From: Nocardioides soli
GTDB taxonomy: Bacteria; Actinomycetota; Actinomycetes; Propionibacteriales; Nocardioidaceae
DNA: 64,000 nt
Direction: 5' to 3'
NCBI RefSeq assembly: GCF_014191495.1
Contig: NZ_JACHWR010000001.1
Coordinates: forward strand, 1,550,001 to 1,614,000
Shown here: one piece after another, positions 40,197-49,129 of the stretch
Numbering within the stretch: position 1 is the stretch's first letter
Layout of the letters: the number at the start of each line of letters is the position of its first letter
Program-made: the position numbers and the translations under genes
The notes under the pieces: generated by a model
The model's database searches: none
The model's input: only the letters and a program-made list of their open reading frames with translations
Told to the model about the DNA's origin: nothing

Positions 40197-40942
40197 GCCT
40201 GGAGATCGAACTGCGCTCGGTCACCAAGCGGTTCGGCGGCAACGCGGCGCTCGACGGCGTGGACCTGCACGTCCCGGCGGGTCAGATCCACGCCGTGATC
40301 GGACCCAACGGCGCGGGCAAGAGCACCCTCTTCGGCGCGGTCGCCGGCGAGCTCCCGCTCGACACCGGCACTGTGCTCCTCGACGGTCGGGACGTGACCG
40401 GCGCCAGCCCCCAGCGCCGCGTGCGGCTCGGGATCGGGCGGGCCTTCCAGGTCGCCCGGCTGTTCCCGACCCTCAGCGTGCGCGACAACATCGTCGCCGC
40501 CGTGCTGTCCCGACAGGGCAAGTCGCTCGTGTTCTGGTCCGCCCGTGCGGTCCGAGCCGCGCGGGTCGAGGCGGAGCACCTGCTCGACGAGCTGCGCCTC
40601 GGCGACCTGACCACTCGACTGGCCGGTTCGCTCTCCCAGGGTGACCGGAAGCGCTTGGAGATCGCCATGGTCCTGGCGTTGTCGTCGCGGGTGCTGCTGC
40701 TGGACGAGCCGACCGCCGGGATGTCGCCCGAGGAGACCGAGGCGACGGTCCACCTGGTCCGGCAGCTCTGGGCGGAGCGCGAGCTCACCGTGCTGATCAC
40801 CGAGCACGACATGGACGTCGTCTTCGGTCTCGCGCAGGCGGTGACCGTCATGTACCGCGGCAGTGTGCTCTGCACCGGTGACCCGGAGACGGTCCGTGCC
40901 CGGCCGGACGTGGCCGACGTCTACCTCGGAGGAGTCGAATGA
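40193..40942 (+). CDS. livG: ABC transporter ATP-binding protein (LivG-like)
   Basis: A 249-aa ATPase: Walker A GPNGAGKSTLFG (about 38-49), a Q-loop region GRAFQVARLFPTLSVRDN, the signature SLSQGDRKRLEIAM (an LSQGD variant of LSGGQ), Walker B VLLLDEPTAGMSPEE, and the switch His in ITEHDMDVVF. The C-terminal MYRGSVLCTGDPETVRARPDVADVYLG is typical of LivG. I used the ATG at 40193; the much longer open frame is shadow over livM. It overlaps livF by 4 bp. Confidence 0.93.
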   Translation: MSLEIELRSVTKRFGGNAALDGVDLHVPAGQIHAVIGPNGAGKSTLFGAVAGELPLDTGTVLLDGRDVTGASPQRRVRLGIGRAFQVARLFPTLSVRDNIVAAVLSRQGKSLVFWSARAVRAARVEAEHLLDELRLGDLTTRLAGSLSQGDRKRLEIAMVLALSSRVLLLDEPTAGMSPEETEATVHLVRQLWAERELTVLITEHDMDVVFGLAQAVTVMYRGSVLCTGDPETVRARPDVADVYLGGVE

Positions 40943-41661
40943 GCGAGCCGGTTTCCGACCGACTGACGGTGTCCGGGCTCGATGCCTGGTACGGCACCGC
41001 CCATGTCCTCTTCGGACTGGATCTCACCGTCGAAGGCGGACGCACCCTGGCCGTGCTCGGCCGCAACGGCGCGGGCAAGACCACGCTGCTGCGCAGCATC
41101 GCCCGGGGGATGGTGACCACCACCGGAGAGGTGCGGCACGGGTCACACCGTCTGGATCGGATGCGCCCGGACCAGGCCGCGCGCTCCGGCGTGCAGCTGG
41201 TCCCGGAGGACCGGCGGATCCTGACGTCGCTGAGTGTCGAGGAGAATCTGCTGCTGGGCCATCGAGCGTGCGGCGGGCGAGAGAAGCGCAGCGTCGCCGA
41301 GATGGTCGAGATGTTCCCGTTGCTCGAGAATCTGCTGAGCCGGCGAGGCTTCGCGCTCAGTGGCGGGGAGCAGCAGCTCGTCGCGATCGCCCGCGCGATG
41401 ATGGCCAGTCCGACGCTTCTGTTGCTGGACGAGCCGTCCGAGGGCCTCGCGCCCCGGATCGTCCAGGAGGTCGGCGAGGGGCTGCGCGCCATCAAGGAGC
41501 GGTACGCCGTGACGGTCGTCCTGGCCGAGCAGAACGTCAACTTCGCGATGCAGAACGTCGATGACGTGTGCGTGATCGACGACGGGCGAATCGCCTTCCA
41601 GGGAGGAGGTGCGGAGTTCCAGGCGCGACCGGAGATCCGTGATCGCTACCTCAAGGTCTAG
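40939..41661 (+). CDS. livF: ABC transporter ATP-binding protein (LivF-like)
   Basis: A 240-aa ATPase paired with LivG. Walker A is GRNGAGKTTLLRSI, the LivF-specific segment VPEDRRILTSLSVEENLLLG is present, the signature is LSGGEQQLVAIARAM, Walker B is LLLLDEPSEGLAP, and the LAEQNVNFAMQNVDDVCVIDDGRI C-terminal region follows. It ends 69 bp before the binding-protein gene. Complete motifs indicate a functional subunit. Confidence 0.93.
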   Translation: MSEPVSDRLTVSGLDAWYGTAHVLFGLDLTVEGGRTLAVLGRNGAGKTTLLRSIARGMVTTTGEVRHGSHRLDRMRPDQAARSGVQLVPEDRRILTSLSVEENLLLGHRACGGREKRSVAEMVEMFPLLENLLSRRGFALSGGEQQLVAIARAMMASPTLLLLDEPSEGLAPRIVQEVGEGLRAIKERYAVTVVLAEQNVNFAMQNVDDVCVIDDGRIAFQGGGAEFQARPEIRDRYLKV

Positions 41662-41730
41662 CGCGAGCCGGTCGGCCCGGCGAAGCGAACCAGTCCCTGT
41701 CACACCACTCTCGGCAGAGGAAGTAGAACA

Positions 41731-42954
41731 ATGCTGAAATCAACGAAGATGCTGTCGCTCGTGGCGGTCGCAGCACTCATGACCACCGCCGGATGCAGCA
41801 GCAAGGCCTCGCGAGACGCGGAGAAGGCCGAGAGCTCCGGGCCCATCAAGGTCGGTCTGGTCGCTGTCATGTCCGGACCGTTGGCGGAGATCGGGGAGTC
41901 GCACAAACGCGGCGCCGAGCTCGCCGTGCAGCAGATCAACGCCGAGGGCGGCATCGACGGTCGGGAGATCGAGCTCGTCATCAAGGACGAGAAGGGCGAC
42001 CCGAACACCTCGGTCCAGATGGCGCGTGAGCTGCTCAGTGACGGCGTCAAGCTGATCGCCGGCTACACGCTCGATCCCGACTGCCTCGCCGCCTCACCGA
42101 TCATCTCCGACGGCGGCGGAGTGCTGGTGGGCCTGAGCTGCCAGGGCGACGCACTGACACAGGACAGCCTGACCGACAACTACTTCCAGCTGGCGCCGAG
42201 CAACACCATGCTCGCCAATGCGACCGCTGACGTCGCCGAGGCCACGGGTCTGGAGACCTGGCAGGGAATCGGGCCGGACTACGACTTCGGCCGCGAGGTC
42301 TGGACCCGGTTCGCGGACGCGCTGGGCGAGGACAAGACCGGGAAGGACGTCTACGTCCCGCTGGACGCCACCCAGGTCGCGCCGTACATCAACTCGCTGC
42401 TCTCCGCGCTCCCCGACGACAGTGCGAAGAACACCGGCCTGTTCATGTCGACCTTCTCGGCGACCACGATCGGCCTCGTCAAGCAGGGTGAGCCCTACGA
42501 CTTCTTCGGTCGCTACGGCGAGGTCATCAACCTCGGCGGCTCGACGCCGACCGCCGAGGCGCTCGGCGCCGACACCCCGCCGATGACCTTCGTCTACGAC
42601 TACTTCGACGAGGCGTACGACAACGACGTCAACACCGCCTTCGTCGACGGCTACCGCGAGGCCCACTCGAAGCGGCCCAACGCCTGGTCGTACGAGGGCT
42701 ACGCCGCGATCCTCGCGATCAAGGCGGGAATCGAGGCGGCCGGCAGCGCCGACGCCGACAAGGTCGCCGACGCGCTTCCCGGGATGAGCTTCAGCGGCCC
42801 CAAGGGCACCTTCGAGTTCCGCGCCGAGGACCACCTCCTGATGTCGCCGGTCACCGCCTGGAAGGTCAAGGGGGACGCCTCGCAGGACGAGGGCTTCGCC
42901 GTGCTGAACAGCCGCGCCATCCCGGCCGAGGACGTCGCGCCGGCCGTGGAGTGA
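41731..42954 (+). CDS. ABC transporter substrate-binding lipoprotein (LivJ/K-like, periplasmic-binding fold I)
   Basis: A 407-aa binding protein. The signal peptide ends in a lipobox with Cys22 (ALMTTAGC), so the mature protein is lipid-anchored outside the membrane. The body matches type I branched-chain amino acid receptors: IKVGLVAVMSGPLAEIGESHKRGAELAVQQINAEGGIDGREIELVIKDEKGDP at the start, and NAWSYEGYAAILAIKAGIEAAGS near the end. It delivers the solute to the LivHMGF complex encoded just upstream. The ligand is not predictable from sequence; the neighbours suggest an amide, imide or polar organic acid. Confidence 0.92.
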   Translation: MLKSTKMLSLVAVAALMTTAGCSSKASRDAEKAESSGPIKVGLVAVMSGPLAEIGESHKRGAELAVQQINAEGGIDGREIELVIKDEKGDPNTSVQMARELLSDGVKLIAGYTLDPDCLAASPIISDGGGVLVGLSCQGDALTQDSLTDNYFQLAPSNTMLANATADVAEATGLETWQGIGPDYDFGREVWTRFADALGEDKTGKDVYVPLDATQVAPYINSLLSALPDDSAKNTGLFMSTFSATTIGLVKQGEPYDFFGRYGEVINLGGSTPTAEALGADTPPMTFVYDYFDEAYDNDVNTAFVDGYREAHSKRPNAWSYEGYAAILAIKAGIEAAGSADADKVADALPGMSFSGPKGTFEFRAEDHLLMSPVTAWKVKGDASQDEGFAVLNSRAIPAEDVAPAVE

Positions 42955-43037
42955 TCGTCGAGGGGTCCGGCCTCCCGGCGGCCGGACCCCTCCACTCTCC
43001 CGCTTCACCCGTCCCAGGACTTCAGAAAGGCTGTCTC

Positions 43038-44237
43038 ATGGTCACCGAGCGCATGCCGCTCGATGGGCTCCGTGTCGTCGACGTCTCCACCATCCTCGCC
43101 GGCCCCCTCTGCTGCCAGATCCTCGGCGACTTCGGCGCCGACGTGATCAAGGTGGAGCACCCCAAGCGGGCCGACGGCATGCGCGGACACGGCCCGAGCA
43201 AGGACGGCGTTCCGCTGTGGTGGAAGGAGATCGGCCGCAACAAGCGCACCGTCGCCGTCGACCTCAAGTCCGAGGCAGGGACGGAGGTCCTCAAGCGCCT
43301 GGCTGCCACCGCCGACGTCCTGGTGGAGAACTTCCGGCCCGGTGTGCTCGAGCGCTGGGGCCTGGGCCCGGAGGTGCTGCACGAGATCAACCCGGGCCTG
43401 GTCCTGGTGCGCGTCACGGGGTTCGGACAGTCCGGCCCCTACGCACACCGGGCCGGCTTCGGCACCCTGGCCGAGGCGATGAGCGGGTTCGCCGACCTCA
43501 CGGGACAGCCCGACGGCCCGCCCACACTGCCCGCGTTCGGCCTGGCCGACAGCATCTGCGGCATCGCGGCCTCGTCCGCCGTCCTGATGGCCCTGCGGCA
43601 CCGCGACGCCACCGGCGAGGGCCAGGTCGTCGACCTGAGCATCCTGGAGCCGATCATGGCCGCGGTCGGGCCGGGGCCCACCGTCTACCAGCAGCTGGGC
43701 CACCTGGAGCAGCGACGTGGCAACCGGTCGGCCAACAACGCGCCCCGCAACACCTACCGGACCCGGGACGGCTCCTGGGTCGCGGTGTCCACCAGCGCCC
43801 AGAGCATCGCCGAGCGGGTGCTCACCCTGGTGGGCCACCCCGAGGTCATCGCCGAGCCCTGGTTCGCCACCGGGCACGGCCGGGCGGCGCACGTCGACCT
43901 CCTCGACGGCTACGTCGGCGACTGGATCGCCGAGCGCGACCGGAGCGAGGTGCTGGCCGCCTTCGAGGAGGCCGGCGCCGCGATCGCCGCGGTCTACAAC
44001 GCCCGCGACCTCGTTGAGGACCCGCACGTGCGTGAGACGCAGATGCTCACGGAGGTCCCGGACGACGATCTGGGCGACGTGCTGCAGCACAACGTGATGT
44101 GGCGGATGCAGAAGTCGCCCGGTCGGATCCGATTCACCGGCCGAGCCCACGGCGCCGACACCGACGAGGTACTGGCCGAGCTCGGCTTCGACGATCAGCA
44201 GATACGTGAGATGAGAGAGAGCGAGGCCGTCAAGTGA
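43038..44237 (+). CDS. Class III CoA-transferase (CaiB/BaiF family)
   Basis: A 399-aa family III CoA-transferase: LDGLRVVDVSTILAGPLCCQILGDFGADVIKVEHP is the N-terminal signature, followed by VDLKSEAGTEVLKRLAATADVLVENFRPGVLERWGLG. Here the expected catalytic Asp region reads GFADLTGQPDGPPTLP, with Asp in FADLTG. It moves CoA between acyl-CoA and a free acid. The ATG at 43038 has AGAAAGG 7 bp upstream; the upstream extension to 42951 is unlikely. It follows the importer genes after 83 bp and overlaps the cyclase-family gene, indicating that the imported compound is activated as a CoA ester at some step. Confidence 0.92.
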   Translation: MVTERMPLDGLRVVDVSTILAGPLCCQILGDFGADVIKVEHPKRADGMRGHGPSKDGVPLWWKEIGRNKRTVAVDLKSEAGTEVLKRLAATADVLVENFRPGVLERWGLGPEVLHEINPGLVLVRVTGFGQSGPYAHRAGFGTLAEAMSGFADLTGQPDGPPTLPAFGLADSICGIAASSAVLMALRHRDATGEGQVVDLSILEPIMAAVGPGPTVYQQLGHLEQRRGNRSANNAPRNTYRTRDGSWVAVSTSAQSIAERVLTLVGHPEVIAEPWFATGHGRAAHVDLLDGYVGDWIAERDRSEVLAAFEEAGAAIAAVYNARDLVEDPHVRETQMLTEVPDDDLGDVLQHNVMWRMQKSPGRIRFTGRAHGADTDEVLAELGFDDQQIREMRESEAVK

Positions 44238-45046
44238 GTGACCCGCTGCTGCACCTGGTGCAGGCAGGAGTCAGGTATGTCGATCTGGGGCGCCAGCTAC
44301 GCACCGGGATGCCGCAGTCGCCGAACCACCCGGCGTTCCACCACTCGCTCCCTCGCCGACACGGCGACATGGAGCGGGCCGACGGCGGCAGCGCCGCCAA
44401 CGACATGATCAGCACCGGCACCCACGTCGGCACCCACATCGACGCCCTCGCCCACGTCTCGCAGGACGGGCGACTCCACGGCGGCGCCGACGCGCGCGAG
44501 GCGGGCCTGGGCGGACGGTTCGACGAGCTGGGCGTGCACACGATCGCCCCCATGCTCCGGCGCGGCGTGCTCCTGGACATCCCCGGTCTCCTGGGGATCG
44601 AGCGCTGTGCGGACGGCTACGAGATCACGGTTGCGGACTTGGAGGCGGCGGCCGCGCGCCGCGGCCTCGAGGTCGGCGCGGGCGACGTGGTGCTCGTCCG
44701 CAGCGGCTGGGGTCAGCGCTTCGCTGAGGGTGCACCGTACGTCGGATTGGACAGCGGCGTCCCCGGCATCGGCGAGGCGGGCGCACACTGGCTGGCCGAC
44801 CGCGGGGTGCACGCCGCCGGCGCCGACACCATCGCCTTCGAGCGCCTGGCCCCTGGGGGCGGACACGCGACGCTGCCCGCACACCGGGTGCTGCTCGTCG
44901 AGCACGGCGTCTACATCATCGAGGCGCTCGACCTGGAGGAGCTGGCCCGGGAGGACCGGCACGAGTTCACGCTGGTGCTGATCCCGCTCAACATCTACGG
45001 CGCCACCGGCTCCCCCGTCCGTCCGCTGGCGGTGTTCGCACAGTGA
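44234..45046 (+). CDS. Cyclase family protein (kynurenine formamidase-like metal hydrolase)
   Basis: A 270-aa cyclase-family protein with the metal motif HVGTHIDALAH at 64-74 (HxGTHxDxxxH) and an N-terminal VDLGRQLRTGMPQSPNHPAF. The C-terminal half keeps ADTIAFE and HRVLLVEHGVYIIEALDLEEL. Family members hydrolyse formamides, lactams or isatins using a divalent metal. The GTG at 44234 overlaps the CoA-transferase stop, and its stop overlaps the MmgE/PrpD start. Within this operon it probably opens or deformylates a nitrogen-containing intermediate; this is inference from family and context. Confidence 0.88.
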   Translation: MSDPLLHLVQAGVRYVDLGRQLRTGMPQSPNHPAFHHSLPRRHGDMERADGGSAANDMISTGTHVGTHIDALAHVSQDGRLHGGADAREAGLGGRFDELGVHTIAPMLRRGVLLDIPGLLGIERCADGYEITVADLEAAAARRGLEVGAGDVVLVRSGWGQRFAEGAPYVGLDSGVPGIGEAGAHWLADRGVHAAGADTIAFERLAPGGGHATLPAHRVLLVEHGVYIIEALDLEELAREDRHEFTLVLIPLNIYGATGSPVRPLAVFAQ

Positions 45047-46536
45047 GCGACGACCGGACCCTCGTGGAGCAGCTGGCCGAGTTCGCGGCCGGTGTCGAGA
45101 CCGCCACGCTCCCGGCCGGCGTGGTCGACAGCGTCAAGGCACGCGTGATGGACACGCTCGGCATCGCGGTGGCCGCCGCCAACCTCGACACCAGCGTCGC
45201 GGCCCGCCGCTGGGCGGTCGCCCAGCGCGCGGCCGGGCCCGCCGACGCGGTCGGCGTACCGACCCCACTGCCGGCCAACCTGGCCGCGTTCGTCAACGGC
45301 GTGCTCGCGCACTCCCTCGACTTCGACGACACCCACCTCCCCTCCGTCCTGCACCCGAGCGCCACGGTGGTGCCCGCTGCCCTGGCGGCGGCCCAGCGGG
45401 TCGGCGCGGACGGAGCGGCCTTGATCCGCGCGATCGCGGTGGGGCTGGAGGTGTGCGTCCGGCTCGGAATGGCCGGGTACGACGAGGAGGCGGGCAACTC
45501 CACCTTCTTCGAGCACGGCCAGCACGCCACCTCGATCTGCGGCGCGATGGGCGGCGCGGCGGCCGCGGCCATGCTCACGGGGGGAGCCGCCGAGGTCCGG
45601 CACGCGCTGGGCATCGCCGGCTCCATGGCGTCGGGCATCATCGAGGCCAACCGCACCGGCGGCACGGTGAAGCGGCTGCACTGCGGCTGGGCCGCGCACG
45701 CCGCGGTCTCCGCGGCCGAGCTCGCCGAGCTCGGCGTCACCGGTCCCCCGACCGTGCTGGAGGGCCGCTTCGGGTTCTTCCAGGCCTGGCTGCACGGCCG
45801 CTTCGATCCCGACGCGGTCACCCGCGGGCTGGGCGAGGAGTGGGCGGTCCCCGACATCTTCTTCAAGCCCTACCCGGCGAACCACTTCACGCACGCGGCC
45901 GTGGACGCCGGGCGGGCGCTGAAGGCACGGGGCGTGACCCCCGAGCTCGTGCGACGCCTGGTCCTCGGCGTACCGGCCCCCAACCTGCGCACGATCGGCG
46001 ACCCGATCGAGGTCAAGCGTGCGCCCGAGACCGGCTACATGGCCCAGTTCAGCGGGCCGTACGCCGTCGCGGTGGGCCTGCTCGGCGGCGGTGGCCTGGG
46101 CGCCGCGTTGGAGGACTACACCGACGACCTGGCACGCGACCCGCAGCGCCGGGCGCTGATGGCCAAGGTCGACGTGGTGGCCGACGAGCGCTGCACGGCG
46201 ATCTTCCCCCGCCAGTTCCCGGCCGTGCTCACCGCCGAGCTGACCGACGGGAGCGTCGTGGTGGAGGAGGTGCTCAGCAACCGCGGCGGTCCGCAGCGAC
46301 CGCTGTCGTTCGCGGAGCTGACGACCAAGTTCGAGGCCAACACCCGCCGCGGGCTGTCACCCGACCAGGTCCGCGACCTCGCCGGGCTCTGCCAGCGCCT
46401 CGAGACCTGCACAGACCTGCACGATCTGACCGGGCCGCTTGCCGGAGTCGACGCCGAGCGGACGCTCGGTCCGTCCGACCCCGCACGGCGCGCAGCCACC
46501 GATGACCCCGGGGACGCCGCGGCGTCCCGCAGCTGA
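45043..46536 (+). CDS. MmgE/PrpD family protein
   Basis: A 497-aa member of the family containing 2-methylcitrate dehydratase, cis-aconitate decarboxylase and iminodisuccinate epimerase. Typical motifs: VKARVMDTLGIAVAAANLDT, FVNGVLAHSLDFDDTHLPSVLHPSATVVPAALAA, and WAVPDIFFKPYPANHFTHAAVDA. The product acts on a polycarboxylate-like substrate, either dehydrating or isomerising it. Starts with GTG overlapping the upstream stop. The C-terminal about 30 residues are acidic and unstructured. Exact reaction cannot be assigned. Confidence 0.9.
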   Translation: MSDDRTLVEQLAEFAAGVETATLPAGVVDSVKARVMDTLGIAVAAANLDTSVAARRWAVAQRAAGPADAVGVPTPLPANLAAFVNGVLAHSLDFDDTHLPSVLHPSATVVPAALAAAQRVGADGAALIRAIAVGLEVCVRLGMAGYDEEAGNSTFFEHGQHATSICGAMGGAAAAAMLTGGAAEVRHALGIAGSMASGIIEANRTGGTVKRLHCGWAAHAAVSAAELAELGVTGPPTVLEGRFGFFQAWLHGRFDPDAVTRGLGEEWAVPDIFFKPYPANHFTHAAVDAGRALKARGVTPELVRRLVLGVPAPNLRTIGDPIEVKRAPETGYMAQFSGPYAVAVGLLGGGGLGAALEDYTDDLARDPQRRALMAKVDVVADERCTAIFPRQFPAVLTAELTDGSVVVEEVLSNRGGPQRPLSFAELTTKFEANTRRGLSPDQVRDLAGLCQRLETCTDLHDLTGPLAGVDAERTLGPSDPARRAATDDPGDAAASRS

Positions 46537-46547
46537 GGAGAACCTCC

Positions 46548-48020
46548 ATGACCGACTTCGATCTCGTCATCTCGAACGCCACCGTCGTCCGCGCGGGCCA
46601 GAGCTCCCCGGAGCGGCTCGACATCGCCGTCAAGGACGGACGGTTCGCGCTCGTCGAGCCGGACATCGATCCGGCGCGGGCGGCCCGCACGCTCGACGCG
46701 CGCGGCCGGCACCTGTTCCCCGGCGTGGTGGACGTCCACCAGCACTGGGGCATCTACAACCCGCTGAGCACCGACGCGGACACCGAGAGCCAGGCCGCCG
46801 CCCAGGGTGGCGTGACCTCGGGCATCACCTACATCCGCACCGGCGCCTACTACCTGAACCGCACCGGCCCGTACCGCAAGGTCTTCCCGGAGATCCTGGA
46901 CGCAGTGGAGGGACGGTCCTACGTGGACTACGCCTTCCACGTCGCGCCGATCCTGCGCGAGCACATCGACGAGATCCCGATGCTCATCGAGGACTTCGGC
47001 GTGGCCTCGTTCAAGGTCTTCATGTTCTACGGCAGCCACGGGCTGCACGGACGCTCCAGCGACCAGGGCTCATTCCTGATGCTGCCGGAGGGCGAGGCCT
47101 ACGACCTGGCCCACTTCGAGTTCGTGATGCGCGGGATCGAGGCGGCCCGGCAGGACCCGCGCTTCGCCGCCGACCGCGACCACATCTCGCTGTCCCTGCA
47201 CTGCGAGACGGCCGAGATCATGCGCGCCTACACCCGGCTGGTCGAGGAGGACGGCACCCTGACCGGGCTCGAGGCCTACTCCGCGTCCCGTCCGCCGCAC
47301 TCGGAGGGGCTGGCGATCGCCATCGCCTCCTACCTCGCCCATGAGACCGAACTGCCCAACATCAACCTGCTCCACCTCACCAGCCGCAAGGCGATGGAGT
47401 CGGCGATGCTGATGCAGCAGACCTTCCCCCACATCGCCTTCCGCCGCGAGGTCACCGTCGGGCACCTGCTCGCCGACTTCCACACCGCCGCGCCCGGAGG
47501 CAAGGTCAACCCACCGCTGCGCTCGCGCGAGGACGTCGAGGCGCTGTGGGAGCACGTGCTCGCCGGCGACGTGGACTGGGTCTGCTCCGACCACGCCTGC
47601 TGCCGCGACGAGGCGAAGTTCGGCGACCCCCGCGAGGACGTCTTCCTGGCCAAGTCGGGCTTCGGCGGCGCGGAGTACCTGCTGCCCGGAATGATCAGCG
47701 AGGGCCGCAAGCGCGGCCTGTCCTACAACCGGATCGCCGAGCTGGTCGCGCGCAACCCGGCGCAGCGCTACGGCCTGTCGCACAAGGGAGACGTGGCGGT
47801 CGGATACGACGCCGACTTCTGCCTGGTCGACGACGACGTCGAGTACGTCGTGCGTGCCGAGGACTCGCTCTCCACCCAGGAGTACACGCCCTTCGAGGGC
47901 TTCACCCTGACCGCCCGCGTGACCGACACCTACCTGCGCGGCGAGGCCGTGCTCACCGACGGCGCGATGACCGGGGCGCCGCGCGGGCGGTACCAGCGCC
48001 GCGCGGGCCGCGCCGACTAG
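46548..48020 (+). CDS. Dihydroorotase/hydantoinase-like amidohydrolase
   Basis: A 490-aa cyclic amidohydrolase of the dihydroorotase/hydantoinase/allantoinase group. The metal site is visible: HQH at 64-66 (GVVDVHQHWG), a bridging Lys candidate in ASFKVFMFYG, His in LHCETAE, His in LLHLTSRKAM, and Asp in VCSDHACC. It probably opens a cyclic amide or imide. A GAGGAGA Shine-Dalgarno lies upstream of the ATG. It is the last gene of the co-directional catabolic operon, and its TAG stop lies inside the left terminal repeat of a 165-bp element. The ring substrate is unknown. Confidence 0.9.
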   Translation: MTDFDLVISNATVVRAGQSSPERLDIAVKDGRFALVEPDIDPARAARTLDARGRHLFPGVVDVHQHWGIYNPLSTDADTESQAAAQGGVTSGITYIRTGAYYLNRTGPYRKVFPEILDAVEGRSYVDYAFHVAPILREHIDEIPMLIEDFGVASFKVFMFYGSHGLHGRSSDQGSFLMLPEGEAYDLAHFEFVMRGIEAARQDPRFAADRDHISLSLHCETAEIMRAYTRLVEEDGTLTGLEAYSASRPPHSEGLAIAIASYLAHETELPNINLLHLTSRKAMESAMLMQQTFPHIAFRREVTVGHLLADFHTAAPGGKVNPPLRSREDVEALWEHVLAGDVDWVCSDHACCRDEAKFGDPREDVFLAKSGFGGAEYLLPGMISEGRKRGLSYNRIAELVARNPAQRYGLSHKGDVAVGYDADFCLVDDDVEYVVRAEDSLSTQEYTPFEGFTLTARVTDTYLRGEAVLTDGAMTGAPRGRYQRRAGRAD

Positions 48021-48181
48021 ATGAGTAATTCCAAGGGATCGTGCAAGCGAGCGGCGCTCAGCGCCGCGCTGGCCAGGCGCCGGCGCGACGACAGACTGGA
48101 TGTCTCTCGAGCGCTGGCAACGCAGCCAGCGTGGATGCTGAGCGTCGCGTAACGTGCGAGACCTTGGAATTAGTTATCTAG
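48017..48181. mobile_element. 165-bp MITE-like element, copy 1
   Basis: The ends are 20-bp terminal inverted repeats: CTAGATGAGTAATTCCAAGG on the left and CTAGATAACTAATTCCAAGG read inward from the right (18 of 20 identical). Weaker complementarity continues further inward (TCGTGCA.., GCGGCGCTCAGC). An internal GCGGCGCTCAGCGCCGC hairpin and an AGAC/GTCT stem are visible. There is no ORF. A second copy of exactly the same length lies at 51026-51190 in the same orientation. Both flanking genes end within its terminal repeats. Confidence 0.88.
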
Positions 48182-49023
48182 TGCGACGGCTGCCGGGAGA
48201 GGGTGCGCCGGGCCTGGCGGACGACGGCGGCGTCGATCAGCCGGCCCTCGCCGTCGACGGCCACCCCCTGCCCGGCCTCCTCGAAGCGGGCGACGACCTC
48301 GGCGGCCGAGGCCAGCTCCTCGGCCGTCGGGGTCAGCACCCGGTGGATCACCGCGACCTGTCCGGGGTGGATCGCGGTGCGGGATCCGAACCCGAGCTCG
48401 TGCAGCAGCCTGGTGGTGTCCGCGAACTCGTCCAGCTCGCGGAACCGGGTCGAGGTCGGGGCGATCGGGGCTCTCAGCCCCGCGGCCGCGCACTGCACCA
48501 CTACCTGGGTGCGCAGGGCGTCGATCGCCTCGGCGGTCCGCTCGGAGGCGACGATCCCGAGGTCGGCCAGCAGGTCCACCTCCCCGATGCCCAGGGTGAG
48601 CAGGCGCGGGTGCCGGACCAGCTGCGCCAGGGCGGCGTAGGTCGCTGCGGACTCGACCAGGCCCACGACGCTCGTCCCGGAGGCCGCGGCCCCGATGCCG
48701 CGCAGGATCGCGTCGGCCTGGTCGAGCGCCGCGAGCGAGACCTTCGCCAGCACCACCCCGGCGGCGCCGGACTCCGCGACCGGGCGCAGGTCCTCGGCGA
48801 GACTCGTCGGGTCCAGACGCACCCACCAGCGGTCCGGCTCCTCGACCGTGGGCAGCCAGGCCGTCACCTCGGCGCGCGCCGCGGCCCGGCCGGCGACCGG
48901 CACCGCGTCCTCGAGGTCCAGGATGACGGCGTCGGCGTCGCCCGCCTGGGCCTTGGCGAACAGGTCCGGTCGGTCGCCGGGAACGTACAGGAACGACCGA
49001 GGGAAGGCGGGGACGTGTCGCAT
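48178..49023 (-). CDS. HpcH/HpaI aldolase/citrate lyase family protein (CitE-like)
   Basis: A 281-aa CitE-like lyase: RSFLYVPGDRPDLFAKAQAGDADAVILDLEDAVP at the start carries the Glu/Asp metal and CoA-site motif. GLVESAATYAALAQLVRHPRLLTLGIGEVDLLADLG and GFGSRTAIHPGQVAVIHRVLTP are conserved family elements. Such enzymes cleave malyl-, citramalyl- or citryl-CoA-type thioesters, which fits the CoA-transferase and PrpD genes upstream. It is divergent from a flavoprotein gene across 106 bp containing a GGAAC-N4-GTTCC repeat. Its stop codon (CTA on the plus strand, 48178-48180) lies in the right end of the 165-bp element. Confidence 0.9.
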   Translation of the reverse strand: MRHVPAFPRSFLYVPGDRPDLFAKAQAGDADAVILDLEDAVPVAGRAAARAEVTAWLPTVEEPDRWWVRLDPTSLAEDLRPVAESGAAGVVLAKVSLAALDQADAILRGIGAAASGTSVVGLVESAATYAALAQLVRHPRLLTLGIGEVDLLADLGIVASERTAEAIDALRTQVVVQCAAAGLRAPIAPTSTRFRELDEFADTTRLLHELGFGSRTAIHPGQVAVIHRVLTPTAEELASAAEVVARFEEAGQGVAVDGEGRLIDAAVVRQARRTLSRQPSH

Positions 49024-49036
49024 CGGGACTCCTCGG

Positions 49037-49053
49037 CGGGAACGCGTGTTCCG
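49037..49053. promoter_or_regulatory. Inverted repeat GGAAC-N4-GTTCC in the CitE/flavoprotein divergent promoter
   Basis: The 106-bp region between the two divergent genes contains CGGGAAC-GCGT-GTTCCGG, an IclR-sized palindrome of about 18 bp. The half-sites are those found before the IclR gene and the ABC operon, though here they point outward with a shorter spacer. A shared regulator is therefore plausible but unproven. Confidence 0.5.
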
Positions 49054-49129
49054 GTCAGCGGTATGCAGGTCCGCTCAGCGTACCTTTCGGCGAGGCCGAC
49101 CGCCCACCTCGCTCCCGAAGGGGGACGTC

